This document shows, piece after piece, positions 55,954-64,000 of a stretch of 64,000 nucleotides of DNA. Origin of the DNA: Arthrobacter sp. MMS18-M83. GTDB lineage: Bacteria > Actinomycetota > Actinomycetes > Actinomycetales > Micrococcaceae. The notes beneath the pieces are model-generated. The model was not told where the DNA came from, did not search any database, and was given only the letters and a program-made list of their open reading frames with translations. How positions within the stretch are numbered: the first letter of the stretch is position 1; the number at the start of each line of letters is the position of its first letter. The DNA is taken from the NCBI RefSeq assembly GCF_026683955.1, contig NZ_CP113343.1, forward strand, positions 4,154,001 through 4,218,000, given 5' to 3'. The translations under genes were made by a program, and so were the position numbers.

Positions 55954-56216
55954 ATGAACGTCTTGATCAAATTGCTCGGCATGGCGGTGGGCATGGGCGC
56001 CGGATTCGCGGCGAATAAGGCCCTTGGAGGCAGTCTGGAGCAAGTCCACCGGCAAGCACGCCCCCAAGGATGCGACTAATCTCGAGGACTCCTTGCCTGG
56101 CGTGGCGCTGTTTGCCGTCGCAGGGGCAGCAGTAGTGTCAGTCATCCACGTCATGACCCAAAGGGCAACCAAGGAAGGCTCTCGTCAATCTGCAGGAGAC
56201 AGCAAGCGAAGTTTGA
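55954..56216 (+). pseudogene. DUF4235 family protein, two frameshifts
   Basis: Starting at ATG 55954 the product is MNVLIKLLGMAVGMGAGF, then AANKAL. It leaves frame at GG 56026-56027 and would stop at TAA 56077 after 41 residues. The next frame continues EAVWSKSTGKHAPKDATNLE and ALFAVAGAAVVSVIHVMTQ up to TK, then leaves frame again at GG 56173-56174. The third frame gives KALVNLQETASEV and a TGA at 56214-56216. Removing one G at each place restores a single gene of about 86 residues of the DUF4235 type (small, two membrane segments). Both lesions are single-G insertions. Confidence 0.85.
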
Positions 56217-56303
56217 GGCCGGCGGCCTGTCCGTGGTCCTGCCATTGCAGACGCCCTCATGGTGGCGACCACCACCGGAGCATCGGGCGGCTCTTTCCCC
56301 CTG

Positions 56304-56309
56304 TAACCT
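56304..56309 (+). promoter_or_regulatory. -10 box of a probable leaderless exonuclease-BRCT transcript
   Basis: TAACCT lies 6 nt before the GTG at 56316. Confidence 0.4.
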
Positions 56310-56315
56310 TGACCA

Positions 56316-57338
56316 GTGGCATTGGACTTTACGGCGATCGACTTTGAAACTGCGAACGGCTTCAGGGGCTCTCCGTGCTCAGTCGGCCTCAGCAAGGTCC
56401 GCGGCGGAGTAGTGGTCGAGGAAGCCTCCTGGCTCATGCGCCCACCGGAAAACCACGACCACTTCGAGTACCACAACACGCGAATCCACGGCATCCGGGC
56501 CGAGGACGTCGCCGGCGCTCCACGCTTTGGGGAAGTCTTTCCCGAAATCGGGGCTTTCATCGGCGGCGATATTTTGGCCGCCCACAATGCAGCCTTCGAT
56601 CTCGGCGTCATCCGTTCCGGGCTTGAAGTGTCCGGGCTGCCTGGCCCGGCCTACGAATACGTTTGCACCGTGATGTTGTCCAGGCGCTGTTATTCCTTGG
56701 TGTCCAATTCCCTGCCCTACGCCGCGGAAGAGGCCGGCGTGCCCCTCGTGAATCATCACGATGCCGCCGAGGACGCCCGGGCTTGCGCGGGGATCCTGGT
56801 CGATATTGCCCGCAGAAACGATGCGAACAGTATTGCAGAGCTCTACTTGTCCCTCGGCTTGGCCTTGCCGAAACAGCAGGCCTTCCGGCCGGGAGACGGG
56901 CTGTCCAAGCAAACCCTGGCTGCGCTCGCGGCCGTCGGGGCCGTTTCGCAACCTTCTGGCCGCTCCGGCGTCGGGAATGGCGCCGGCCAACTTGGGCGAG
57001 CCTGGAGCAACTGGCCGGAAGAGGGAACCAATCCGTTGCCCAACCCTGCAGCGGAACCGGGCCACCCGCTGTTCGGCCAGACTGTAGTTTTCACCGGTGA
57101 ACTTGCCATTGCCCGGCCGGACGCGAAACAGCGGGCCGCGGAGATGGGCGCACGCCCCGAGAGCCGCGTCACCGGAAGGACCACGGTCCTGGTGGTGGGC
57201 GACGGCTTCGTGGCAGGCGATCTACGGAACGGTCGCCTCACGGGGAAAGCCAAGCGGGTCTTGGAGTTGCATAGCCGCGGCCAACAGATCGAAGTGCTTT
57301 CCGAGGGAGAGTTCCTGCAGATGGTCGGCGGAAGCTAG
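56316..57338 (+). CDS. DEDD exonuclease fused to a BRCT domain
   Basis: This 340-residue protein has an N-terminal DnaQ/DEDDh 3'-5' exonuclease domain: FTAIDFETANG (DxE), AHNAAFDLGVIRS (D) and HHDAAEDARACAGIL (HxxxxD). A BRCT domain at about 255-338 starts HPLFGQTVVFTGELAIARPD. Between them lies a low-complexity Gly/Ser/Asn linker. Such BRCT-containing exonucleases resemble DnaE-independent proofreading or repair nucleases of actinobacteria. The partner for the BRCT domain is unknown. Confidence 0.9.
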   Translation: MALDFTAIDFETANGFRGSPCSVGLSKVRGGVVVEEASWLMRPPENHDHFEYHNTRIHGIRAEDVAGAPRFGEVFPEIGAFIGGDILAAHNAAFDLGVIRSGLEVSGLPGPAYEYVCTVMLSRRCYSLVSNSLPYAAEEAGVPLVNHHDAAEDARACAGILVDIARRNDANSIAELYLSLGLALPKQQAFRPGDGLSKQTLAALAAVGAVSQPSGRSGVGNGAGQLGRAWSNWPEEGTNPLPNPAAEPGHPLFGQTVVFTGELAIARPDAKQRAAEMGARPESRVTGRTTVLVVGDGFVAGDLRNGRLTGKAKRVLELHSRGQQIEVLSEGEFLQMVGGS

Positions 57339-57392
57339 CTGCATCAATATTCATACGGAGCAACAAAGCTTCCCGTTGCGTGCCCGCACTCC

Positions 57393-57398
57393 TAGCCT
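57393..57398 (+). promoter_or_regulatory. -10 box of a probable leaderless DUF4395 transcript
   Basis: TAGCCT lies 6 nt before the ATG at 57405. Confidence 0.35.
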
Positions 57399-57404
57399 TG
57401 AGCC

Positions 57405-57953
57405 ATGACACAGGGAAAGAAGGCTGACGCCGCACGCTTCACCGCAGGGACGCCGGCTCGGGCGGCCACCGGATGGCGGGCCGTCTTCGCTTTTCCCAAT
57501 CCTGTCAATGAGTACGCCGCGAGGATCACTGCGGGCCTTGTGGTTTTGGCTGCGGTGCTTACCCTCCTCACCGGTTTTGGCTGGGGGCTCGTGCTGATTG
57601 CGGCCGGTTTCTGGTTGCGGGTGCTTTTCGGGCCCAGGATCTCGCCGTTTGCCTTGTTGTCCGTGAAGGTCCTGGCACCCCGGGTCGGTCCTGCCAAGCT
57701 TGTCCCGGGTCCGCCCAAGCGCTTCGCACAAGGAATCGGTGCCGTGCTGAGTACCGCTGCCGTGGTTCTCTTCTTCGCCGGTTTCGCGCTGGGAGCATGG
57801 ATCCTGCTGGCCCTCTTGATTGTCGCGGCGTCCCTCGAGTCGTTTGTGGGATTCTGCCTTGGCTGCGCGATTTTCGGTTTCCTGCAGAAGCGTGGCCTCA
57901 TTCCCGAGGAAGTTTGCGAAGCCTGCAACAACATCGCATTTCGCCAGGCATGA
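57405..57953 (+). CDS. DUF4395 family membrane protein
   Basis: This 182-residue integral membrane protein has about four hydrophobic segments. FPNPVNEYAARITAG, LRVLFGPRISPFALL and the cysteines in GFCLGCAIF are family-typical. In other actinobacteria it often accompanies thioredoxin-like or sulfurtransferase genes, which are absent here. Function unknown. It is convergent with the glycohydrolase gene. Confidence 0.88.
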   Translation: MTQGKKADAARFTAGTPARAATGWRAVFAFPNPVNEYAARITAGLVVLAAVLTLLTGFGWGLVLIAAGFWLRVLFGPRISPFALLSVKVLAPRVGPAKLVPGPPKRFAQGIGAVLSTAAVVLFFAGFALGAWILLALLIVAASLESFVGFCLGCAIFGFLQKRGLIPEEVCEACNNIAFRQA

Positions 57954-57979
57954 ACTAGCTCTTTCTAGCCGACCTTTTC

Positions 57980-59064
57980 CTAGCCGACCGTGACGGCAAT
58001 CAACTGCTGCGCCATCGCGCGTATGACTTCCGGCGCCTCAAGGGCTTCAAGCCAGTCCGGCGGCAGGGCGGCCTCACCGTGGAATGCCCCAGGATATTGC
58101 CCGCAATGGAAGCGGTGGAGTCACTGTCACCGCTGTGATTCAGCGCGACGGCCACCGCCTGACGGAAATGGGCGGCCGGATCGAGCTGTGCCCCTGCCGC
58201 TGCGGCGGTTGCCAACACGGCATAGAGCCCGACGGCGAGTGCCTCCTCCGCGACCCAGCCTTCGCCCAGTTGCGCCGTGAGTTCTTCGGGGCTGAGCACG
58301 GTTCCGGTGGAGGACAGCTCCAGCGCTTGGCGGAGGCGGTCCAACAGTTCCGGGGCTGGATCCGGCAATGCCGCCACCACACTCAAGGCATGTTCAGCCG
58401 CAGTCCGTATATCCAAGCCCGTGGCCAGTTTGTGCACGAGCACGCTGAAGGCGCCGGCACTCTGCCGTGCCGAAGGGTGCCCGTGGGTCAGCGACGCGGC
58501 GTCAGTGCTCAGCTTGTAGACCGTGGCTTCGGAAATATGCGGGACCAAGCCAAATGGAGCGGATCGCATCACCGTGCCGCAACCCTTCGATTCCGGATTG
58601 ACGGGGCGAAATTTTGTCCCCATCTGGCCCGTGGCGAGTCCGCTCAGGCACGCTTTGCCCGGATGCCTGCGGTGCCGGAGGACTTCCTGGCCGTCAATCC
58701 AACGCGGTTGGGGAACGGGGGTCGATGCCGGCAAGGCCACGTCCTGGGTGGCGAGCCAGCGAAGATAAGCAAGCCAGAGGCACGCGGTTTCATCGGCGGC
58801 TACGCCGTCGTTGGCCCACTCAAGTGCTTCCACGAGGCCGTCCACGGTGTACAGCGTCAGCTGGGTGTCGTCCGAGAAGTGGGTGCCGCCGTCGAGCTGT
58901 CCGAAAGAAGTGAGTCCTGCTGCGCCGTAGCGGGAGCGGATAGTGTCCACGTCGTCGAATTCCACCGCGTAGCCGAGCGAATCGCCCAGGGCCCCTCCCA
59001 GCAGGCAGCCGAGGACCCGGGACTCGAAAGATGGAACGACGGAGGGGGACGGTTCAGCACTCAT
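57980..59064 (-). CDS. ADP-ribosylglycohydrolase (DraG-like), C terminus frameshifted
   Basis: This enzyme removes ADP-ribose from proteins or nucleic acids. Residues 1-316 carry all the metal-site motifs: LGGALGDSLGYAVEF, HFSDDTQLT and NHSGDSDSTASIAGNILG. After LG the frame as read becomes HSTVRPP and ends at 58000 (354 residues). Adding one C to the run at 58087-58090 instead gives an ordinary C terminus (AFHGEAALPPDWLE...VTVG) ending at TAG 57980. I give the gene the repaired extent. The ATG has TAAATT 6 nt upstream, so it is probably leaderless. Confidence 0.88.
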
Positions 59065-59070
59065 AGTGGT

Positions 59071-59076
59071 AATTTA
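59071..59076 (-). promoter_or_regulatory. -10 box of a probable leaderless glycohydrolase transcript
   Basis: TAAATT on the minus strand lies 6 nt before the ATG at 59064. Confidence 0.4.
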
Positions 59077-59141
59077 CCGCGGCTGCTTCGCCGGACTCGA
59101 CGTGCCCACTGATACGGTGGCTCCTGAACTAGGAGGCAGTG

Positions 59142-59498
59142 ATGCGTGAACCCGCGTGGCGGAAAACCGGAAAGACGCCGGACTACAGATTCTCCCTCGC
59201 AAATGAGCGGACCTTCCTAGCCTGGATTCGCACTTCCTTGGCGCTGCTGGCGGGCGCCGTCGCGATCGATCAGCTTGCTCCGAACATCGCACCGCAGCCG
59301 GTGCGCATTGCACTGTGCGTCGTGCTTTCAATCATTGGCGCGGGCCTCGCGACGCTTGCCTACCGTCGTTGGGCGCAGATGGAGGCCGCCATGCGCAACG
59401 ACCAAGCGTTGCCGTTCTCACGGGTCATGATGCTGATGACCATCGTGGTTGCCGTGGCAGCCTTCACGTTCGCTGTGCTGATCCTGGTGGCGCGTTGA
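59142..59498 (+). CDS. DUF202 (YidH-like) membrane protein, first copy
   Basis: This 118-residue protein has the DUF202 signature FSLANERTFLAWIRTSLALL, followed by two more membrane segments. ATG 59142 is chosen because AGGAGG (59131-59136) is 5 nt upstream. Function unknown. It overlaps the second DUF202 gene by 4 nt. Confidence 0.88.
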   Translation: MREPAWRKTGKTPDYRFSLANERTFLAWIRTSLALLAGAVAIDQLAPNIAPQPVRIALCVVLSIIGAGLATLAYRRWAQMEAAMRNDQALPFSRVMMLMTIVVAVAAFTFAVLILVAR

Positions 59499-59845
59499 GC
59501 GTCGAGGCCAGGGATTCAGGGCTGCAGCCAGAGCGCACCACGCTCGCCTGGCGCCGGACCCTTATTTCGCTTCTGGTTGTGGACCTCTTTATATGGCGCA
59601 GGTGGCTGTCTGCCAAGTCCGGCGCGGGGCAAATGCCCACCGGAATACCGGGACTCGATTACCAAGGAATCTGCGCTTTGACGGCCGCCGCTGCGACGAT
59701 CGTTCTAGGTAGCATTGTTTGGGTAAGGTCCCGTCAGCTCCACCAGGGCGCGGACGAAGCGTCGGCTGTCCTCATGCTGGCAAGCGCGGGGTCCATCATC
59801 GCACTGGGCTGCGCGGCGGTCGCCGCGATCGCGCTTGGCGGCTAG
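59495..59845 (+). CDS. DUF202-like membrane protein, second copy
   Basis: This 116-residue protein begins SVEARDSGLQPERTTLAWRRT after a TTG start at 59495 that overlaps the previous stop (TTGA). It keeps the R-T-x-LAW motif but is otherwise diverged, with three hydrophobic segments. The pair probably works together in the membrane. Confidence 0.8.
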   Translation: MSVEARDSGLQPERTTLAWRRTLISLLVVDLFIWRRWLSAKSGAGQMPTGIPGLDYQGICALTAAAATIVLGSIVWVRSRQLHQGADEASAVLMLASAGSIIALGCAAVAAIALGG

Positions 59846-59980
59846 GCTCGGACTCAGGTAGCGTCCAGACTCGGCTGGCAGGATTCTGCAGGGCACAGCG
59901 CGCGATCTGCTGCGTGGCTAGCTGTTGCCGTGCGCCTCCGCAACACGCCACCCCAACTTCGAACTAAGGAATCATCCGAC

Positions 59981-60898
59981 ATGACCACAACTGTGTCCGT
60001 TCCCTCCTCCCGCGGTACTGGGCTCATCGCCCGGGCGTCCGCTGAAGCTCTGGGGACGTTGTTCCTTGTGGTTATTGGCTTGGGTGTGCTCATCTTCATC
60101 AATCCCCAGGCGGTTCCGATGCCGGCGTCGCTGGCCAGCGGCCTTGCCGTTACCGCTGCCATGCTTGCCTTCGGCTACTTGTCGGGCGGGCATTTCAACC
60201 CGGCAGTCACCGTTGGCCACGTGATCGCTGGCCGCACGAAGCTCGTGGATGGAGCCGCCTACTTGGGTGCCCAGCTTGTGGGTGGTTTGCTGGGCGCACT
60301 GGCGATCTTCGCCGTCGTACGGACTGTTCCCGGGATCACCGACAGCCGCAACGTCTTTGACACCGCGACCTCGGGGTTCGGTGCGCATTCCAGCTTCCAG
60401 GTTCCGCTGACCGGGGTGATGCTCATCGAGGTACTCGGCGCAGCGATCCTGGTAGGGGTCTTCCTGGGGGTCACCGCCCGGCGGAACCCCAGCAAGGTTG
60501 CCGCACCGTTTGCCGTTGGCCTGACCGTCGCAGCGCTGCTGCAATTGGGCCAGTCCACTGGCAACCTTGCCTTCAACCCCGCCCGTGCCACCGCGTCCGC
60601 AGTTTTCAGTTCCGGCTGGGCGTTGGAGCAGCTCTGGCTCTTCTGGGTGGCGCCCTTGGTGGGGGCAGCGATCGCGGGTCTCATCTTCCGCGGCTTTGGC
60701 GAGTCCGCTCCGGTGGTCGTCGCGGAGATTGAAGAACCGGCGCAGTCCGGCGAACGGGACGAAGAGTCCGACGACGACGCTGACGCCGCCGCGACGGCAG
60801 GCCCGGCAGAGGTTTCACCTGCTGCCGCTGCGCCTTCTGCAGAAGTGAAGCCCGCCGTCGACCCCGCCCGTGATTTCTTCGACGGCAAGCGGGACTGA
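59981..60898 (+). CDS. aquaporin/MIP family channel
   Basis: This 305-residue channel has six membrane helices and two NPA half-helices, HFNPAVT and AFNPARA. Residues about 242-305 form an acidic and Ala/Pro-rich cytoplasmic tail not found in typical aquaporins. Selectivity (water or glycerol) cannot be decided. The ATG at 59981 has AAGGA 11 nt upstream. An upstream in-frame GTG at 59930 lacks support. Confidence 0.92.
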   Translation: MTTTVSVPSSRGTGLIARASAEALGTLFLVVIGLGVLIFINPQAVPMPASLASGLAVTAAMLAFGYLSGGHFNPAVTVGHVIAGRTKLVDGAAYLGAQLVGGLLGALAIFAVVRTVPGITDSRNVFDTATSGFGAHSSFQVPLTGVMLIEVLGAAILVGVFLGVTARRNPSKVAAPFAVGLTVAALLQLGQSTGNLAFNPARATASAVFSSGWALEQLWLFWVAPLVGAAIAGLIFRGFGESAPVVVAEIEEPAQSGERDEESDDDADAAATAGPAEVSPAAAAPSAEVKPAVDPARDFFDGKRD

Positions 60899-60975
60899 GA
60901 CCGGAATTAGTTGCCCGGAAGGCCCCGATATTGCCGGTGCCGCCGTGCCGCGCCAAAAATGTCTGTGCCTCCCGT

Positions 60976-60981
60976 TAGCGT
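60976..60981 (+). promoter_or_regulatory. -10 box of a probable leaderless sbcD transcript
   Basis: TAGCGT lies 6 nt before the ATG at 60988. Confidence 0.4.
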
Positions 60982-60987
60982 GAAAAC

Positions 60988-62177
60988 ATGAAGCTTCTAC
61001 ACACTTCGGATTGGCACCTGGGCCGCTCATTCCACGGCGTAGGGATGCTGGATGCCCAGCGCAACTTCATTGAGCAATTGCTGGCAGTTATCCGCGAGCA
61101 ATCGGTCGATGTCGTGCTGATTGCCGGTGACGTTTACGACCGTGCACTTCCCGGCCTGGATGTTGTGAAGCTTCTCGACGACGCCCTGGTTCGGATCACA
61201 GACGCCGGGGCCAAGGTGGTGCTGACCAGCGGCAACCATGATTCCGCGATCCGCCTCGGGTTCGCCTCACGCCTGCTGGAGCGCGGGGGAGTCCATTTGA
61301 GGACACGGGTGGAGGACTTGGATTCCCCGGTCTTGTTCGCACTGGACGGGAACCGCGCCGGCGGAGCCACCCCGGGGGCCCCGGTGCTGGCCGTCTACGG
61401 CATTCCCTATCTTGAACCGAGGCTCGTTGCCGAACGGCTCAGCACCCAAACGGCGAGTCATTTTGACGTCACCCAGGCAGCGGTGCAGCTGATTCACAAG
61501 GACATCGCCCGGAGAAGCGGGACGGGACCGGTGCATTCCGTAGTGCTGGCACACACGTTCGCGAGTGGAGGTATCACCTCGGACAGCGAACGCGATCTGA
61601 GCATCGGCGGTTTGGGAGCAGTGCCACTCGATCTCTTCGATGGCTTTGGCTACACGGCCTTGGGCCATCTCCACGGGCGGCAGGAACTTTCCGAGCACGT
61701 CCGGTACTCGGGTTCGCCACTTGCCTACTCGTTCTCCGAAGCCAAGCATCGGAAGGGCGCCTGGCTGATCGACGTCGGAGCGGACGGCGTGAGGAGCGTC
61801 GAGGAAATCCTGTGGAAGGCACCGCGGGAGCTGGCGATTCTCAGGGGAAGCTCGCCCAGCTTTTGGAGTCCGAGGAACACAACTGGGCCGAATCCGCCTA
61901 CTGCCAGATCACCCTCACGGACTCCGCGCGGCCGGCGCAGGCCATGGAACAGTTGCGTACCCGTTTCCCGGACACACTGGTGTTGGGCTTCGACCCGGAG
62001 GACGCCGCGGGAATGGCCAAGGCCAGCTACAGCAGCAGGCTTGCTGAAGCCGAGGACGATCTCGGAGTTTGCTGTGGTTTCCTTGACCATGTGCGCGGGA
62101 GGCCTGCTGACGAAACTGAACTTTCCGCCCTTCGTGAAGCCTTGGAAATGGTCCGGCTGGACGGAGCGGAGCTGTGA
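60988..62177 (+). pseudogene. sbcD: nuclease SbcD (Mre11-like), frameshifted
   Basis: The metallophosphoesterase half is intact: HTSDWHLGRSF, AGDVYD, TSGNHDSAI, AHTFASGG and LGHLHGRQ are all present. At the G-run 61844-61847 the frame is lost: the read continues SSPSFWSPRN to 62193, whereas the next frame encodes LAQLLESEEHNWAE and a normal end LDGAEL at 62177. Inserting one G joins both halves into a protein of about 396 residues. The stop in the proper frame overlaps the sbcC GTG (GTGA), as in intact sbcDC operons. Confidence 0.9.
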
Positions 62178-64000
62178 GAATCCACCGCCTTGAGATCGAG
62201 GCTTTCGGTCCGTTTGCCGGGGTTCAGTCGATCGACTTCGATCAGCTGGGCGCCCAGGGTCTGTTCCTCCTGAACGGTGCTACCGGCGCCGGCAAGACGA
62301 GCGTGCTCGACGCCATCTGCTTCGCCTTGTACGGTTCGGTGCCCGGCGCCCGCCAAGACGGCAAACGCTTGCGGAGCGACCACGCGGAACCGGCTGCAGA
62401 GCCCCGCGTTGTCTGCGAATTCTCCGCCCGCGGCAGGCGCTTCGAAGTCACCCGCTCCCCGGCGTGGGACAGGCCCAGTGCCCGTGGACGCAAAGGCTTC
62501 ACTACGCAGCAGGCCAAGACCCTCTTGCGCGAACGGGTCAATGGTTCGTGGGAAGAGAAGAGTTCCCGCAACGACGAAGCCGGTTCGGAAATAGGTGATG
62601 TCCTCGGGATGGACCGGGAGCAGTTCACCAGGGTAGTCATGCTCCCGCAGGGAGACTTCGCGGCCTTCCTACGCTCTAAAGCTTCCGACCGGCTGGATCT
62701 GCTGCAGAAACTCTTCGGCACCCAGCGCTTTGAAGCCATCGAGCAACAGTTGGCACTCCAGGCAAACGCTGCGCGCGCTGAAGTGGAAGGCAACCAGAAC
62801 GGTCTTCACTTGCTCTTGCAGCGGGTCGAATCGGAGTTCGCGCAACTGGGTATTGAAGAGCCAGTGGAGCCGGATGTCCATGACATCGTGTCCGGCGCGG
62901 CCACACCCGAACTCAGGCTCGGGCACTTGGAAGCATGGTCGCGGGCCGAATCGCTGGAGCGGCAACAGTCTGCCACCTTCGCCGACGCCGCCAGGCTTCA
63001 GCTGGCAGATAAGCTCAACTCTGCCCGGGAGCGGGTTCAACGGCACGCGAAGCTCGACGCCGCCACGCGCCGCAACGAAGCACTCGCTGCACGCGCGGCC
63101 GAAGTCCAGGAATTCCGCGACCGTCTTGGACGTCACCGGAAGGCCGCCGTTCTCGGCGGCCAGCTCGACGCCGTCGACCGCGCTGCGAAGGCACTGGACC
63201 TGGCGGCCTCGAAGGCCGAGTCGGCTAGGGCCAAACTCCTTGCGGCCTCCCTGGACGCAAGCGATCCCGCCGCGGCCCTGGCAAGGATTCGGGAAACCAT
63301 GGCGGTCCTGGAAGCCCGGGTTGCGGACGAGCAAAAGCTCGACCACATTGCTGGCCGGCTTGTCGGACTCAATGCTGCAGCAAAGCATCGGGATACCGCC
63401 AAGGAATCAAGGTCCCTAAGCTTGGTGGCGCTTCGCGCGGAGGCAGCCTCCTTGGAAACCGGCCTCGGCCCACTGGAAGTGGCAGCCTTGGAACTGCCCC
63501 TGCGCGAAAGTGAAGCCGCGGCAGCGCAGAACACCGTCAAGACCGTGGCGCGTCACGCAGCTGCCCTCGAATCCCTCTCCGCGGCGGTAAAGCGGCACGC
63601 GTTGGCCCGCGCTCTTTCCCAGGACCTCCGACAACTCTGGTTGGATCTCCGCGAATCCCGCTTGGCCAACGCCGCCGCAGAGCTCGCAGCAAAGCTGCAT
63701 GACGGTGAAGCATGCCCTGTCTGCGGAAGCGCTGAGCACCCTTCGCCAGCGTCAGCCGGATTGACGGCATTAGCCCTCGCCGAGGAAGAGCAATCCGCCC
63801 ACGAACGGTATGACGAGAGCGAGCACGACCTGCTCCAGGCGTCGGCCGAGCTCGCGTCCGCCGAGCAGGAGGTCGCTGTGCTGGCCGCCCAGGGCGGAGG
63901 CATCGATCCAAAGGAAGCTGCTTTCACCGAGGCCTTGGCCAAAGACGCGCTCGCCTCGGCACGGCTCGCCGTCGACGGACTCAAGAGAGGCAAGGAAAGC
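62174..64000 (+). CDS. sbcC: exonuclease SbcC (Rad50-like), partial at window end
   Basis: The first 609 codons are open to the end of the window. The N-terminal ABC ATPase begins MRIHRLEIEAFGPFAG, with Walker A NGATGAGKTSVLDAI. MDREQFTRVVMLPQGDF follows, then a long Ala/Glu/Arg/Leu coiled coil, and the zinc-hook CPVC near residue 515. With SbcD it forms a nuclease that cleaves hairpins and blocked DNA ends. It starts with GTG 62174 overlapping the sbcD stop. The return coil and the C-terminal ATPase half lie beyond the window. Confidence 0.95.
   Translation, partial: MRIHRLEIEAFGPFAGVQSIDFDQLGAQGLFLLNGATGAGKTSVLDAICFALYGSVPGARQDGKRLRSDHAEPAAEPRVVCEFSARGRRFEVTRSPAWDRPSARGRKGFTTQQAKTLLRERVNGSWEEKSSRNDEAGSEIGDVLGMDREQFTRVVMLPQGDFAAFLRSKASDRLDLLQKLFGTQRFEAIEQQLALQANAARAEVEGNQNGLHLLLQRVESEFAQLGIEEPVEPDVHDIVSGAATPELRLGHLEAWSRAESLERQQSATFADAARLQLADKLNSARERVQRHAKLDAATRRNEALAARAAEVQEFRDRLGRHRKAAVLGGQLDAVDRAAKALDLAASKAESARAKLLAASLDASDPAAALARIRETMAVLEARVADEQKLDHIAGRLVGLNAAAKHRDTAKESRSLSLVALRAEAASLETGLGPLEVAALELPLRESEAAAAQNTVKTVARHAAALESLSAAVKRHALARALSQDLRQLWLDLRESRLANAAAELAAKLHDGEACPVCGSAEHPSPASAGLTALALAEEEQSAHERYDESEHDLLQASAELASAEQEVAVLAAQGGGIDPKEAAFTEALAKDALASARLAVDGLKRGKES

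Overview
The window is 64 kb of high-GC chromosomal DNA from an actinobacterium. It is most likely a member of the Micrococcaceae close to Arthrobacter, Paenarthrobacter or Pseudarthrobacter. The support is frequent GTG/TTG starts, many TANNNT boxes 6-7 nt from start codons, a Rho with a long Arg/Asp-rich insertion, NucS in place of MutS/MutL, and two palindromic intergenic repeats that I recall from Arthrobacter genomes. I see no phage, insertion sequence, CRISPR array or rRNA. One tRNA gene is present.

Layout. 0-3 kb: the tail of an unidentified gene, a GlxA-type regulator, an M4 metalloprotease with its likely emfourin inhibitor, two tiny overlapping ORFs and tRNA-Arg(CCG). 3-6 kb: a flavin electron-transfer cluster (FMN-binding lipoprotein, ApbE flavin transferase, membrane NqrB/RnfD-FNR fusion). 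6-19 kb: argS-lysA-hom-thrC-thrB-rho-prfA-prmC-sua5, then a WecB-like and a family-2 glycosyltransferase. 20-29 kb: a WecA-like transferase and the complete F1Fo ATP synthase operon (AtpI-like, AtpZ-like, BEFHAGDC). 29-34 kb: DUF2550, an esterase with an aminoacyl-phosphatidylglycerol synthase, and a cold-shock protein. 34-46 kb: nagA, nucS with a divergent CxxC/HxxxC protein, a hydrolase, an AI-2E family transporter, a large unrecognised membrane protein, a YbbN-like protein, an Old Yellow Enzyme, an ABC exporter and nagB. 46-55 kb: DUF3039, a helicase, pncA/pncB, clpS-DUF2017, murI-MBL phosphodiesterase-rph-rdgB and DedA. 55-64 kb: a broken DUF4235 gene, a DEDD exonuclease-BRCT fusion, DUF4395, a DraG-like glycohydrolase with a shifted C terminus, two DUF202 proteins, an aquaporin, and sbcD (frameshifted) with sbcC (cut by the window end).

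How the genes work together. The core follows a gene order I recall from Mycobacterium tuberculosis (argS to prmC/sua5, wecA, atp operon, DUF2550, nucS, pncB, clpS, murI, Rv1339, rph, rdgB), so it is an old actinobacterial block with local insertions. The functional modules are aspartate-family amino acid synthesis (lysA, hom, thrC, thrB), translation termination (prfA, prmC), oxidative phosphorylation, amino-sugar catabolism (nagA, nagB), NAD salvage (pncA, pncB), N-end-rule proteolysis (clpS) and genome maintenance (nucS, rdgB, DEDD-BRCT, sbcCD).

The observations most worth following are the flavinylation cluster, the aminoacyl-lipid synthase/hydrolase pair, the protease/emfourin pair, the recurrent leaderless-promoter pattern, and four single-G frameshifts confined to 56.0-61.9 kb, which look more like sequence errors than gene decay.
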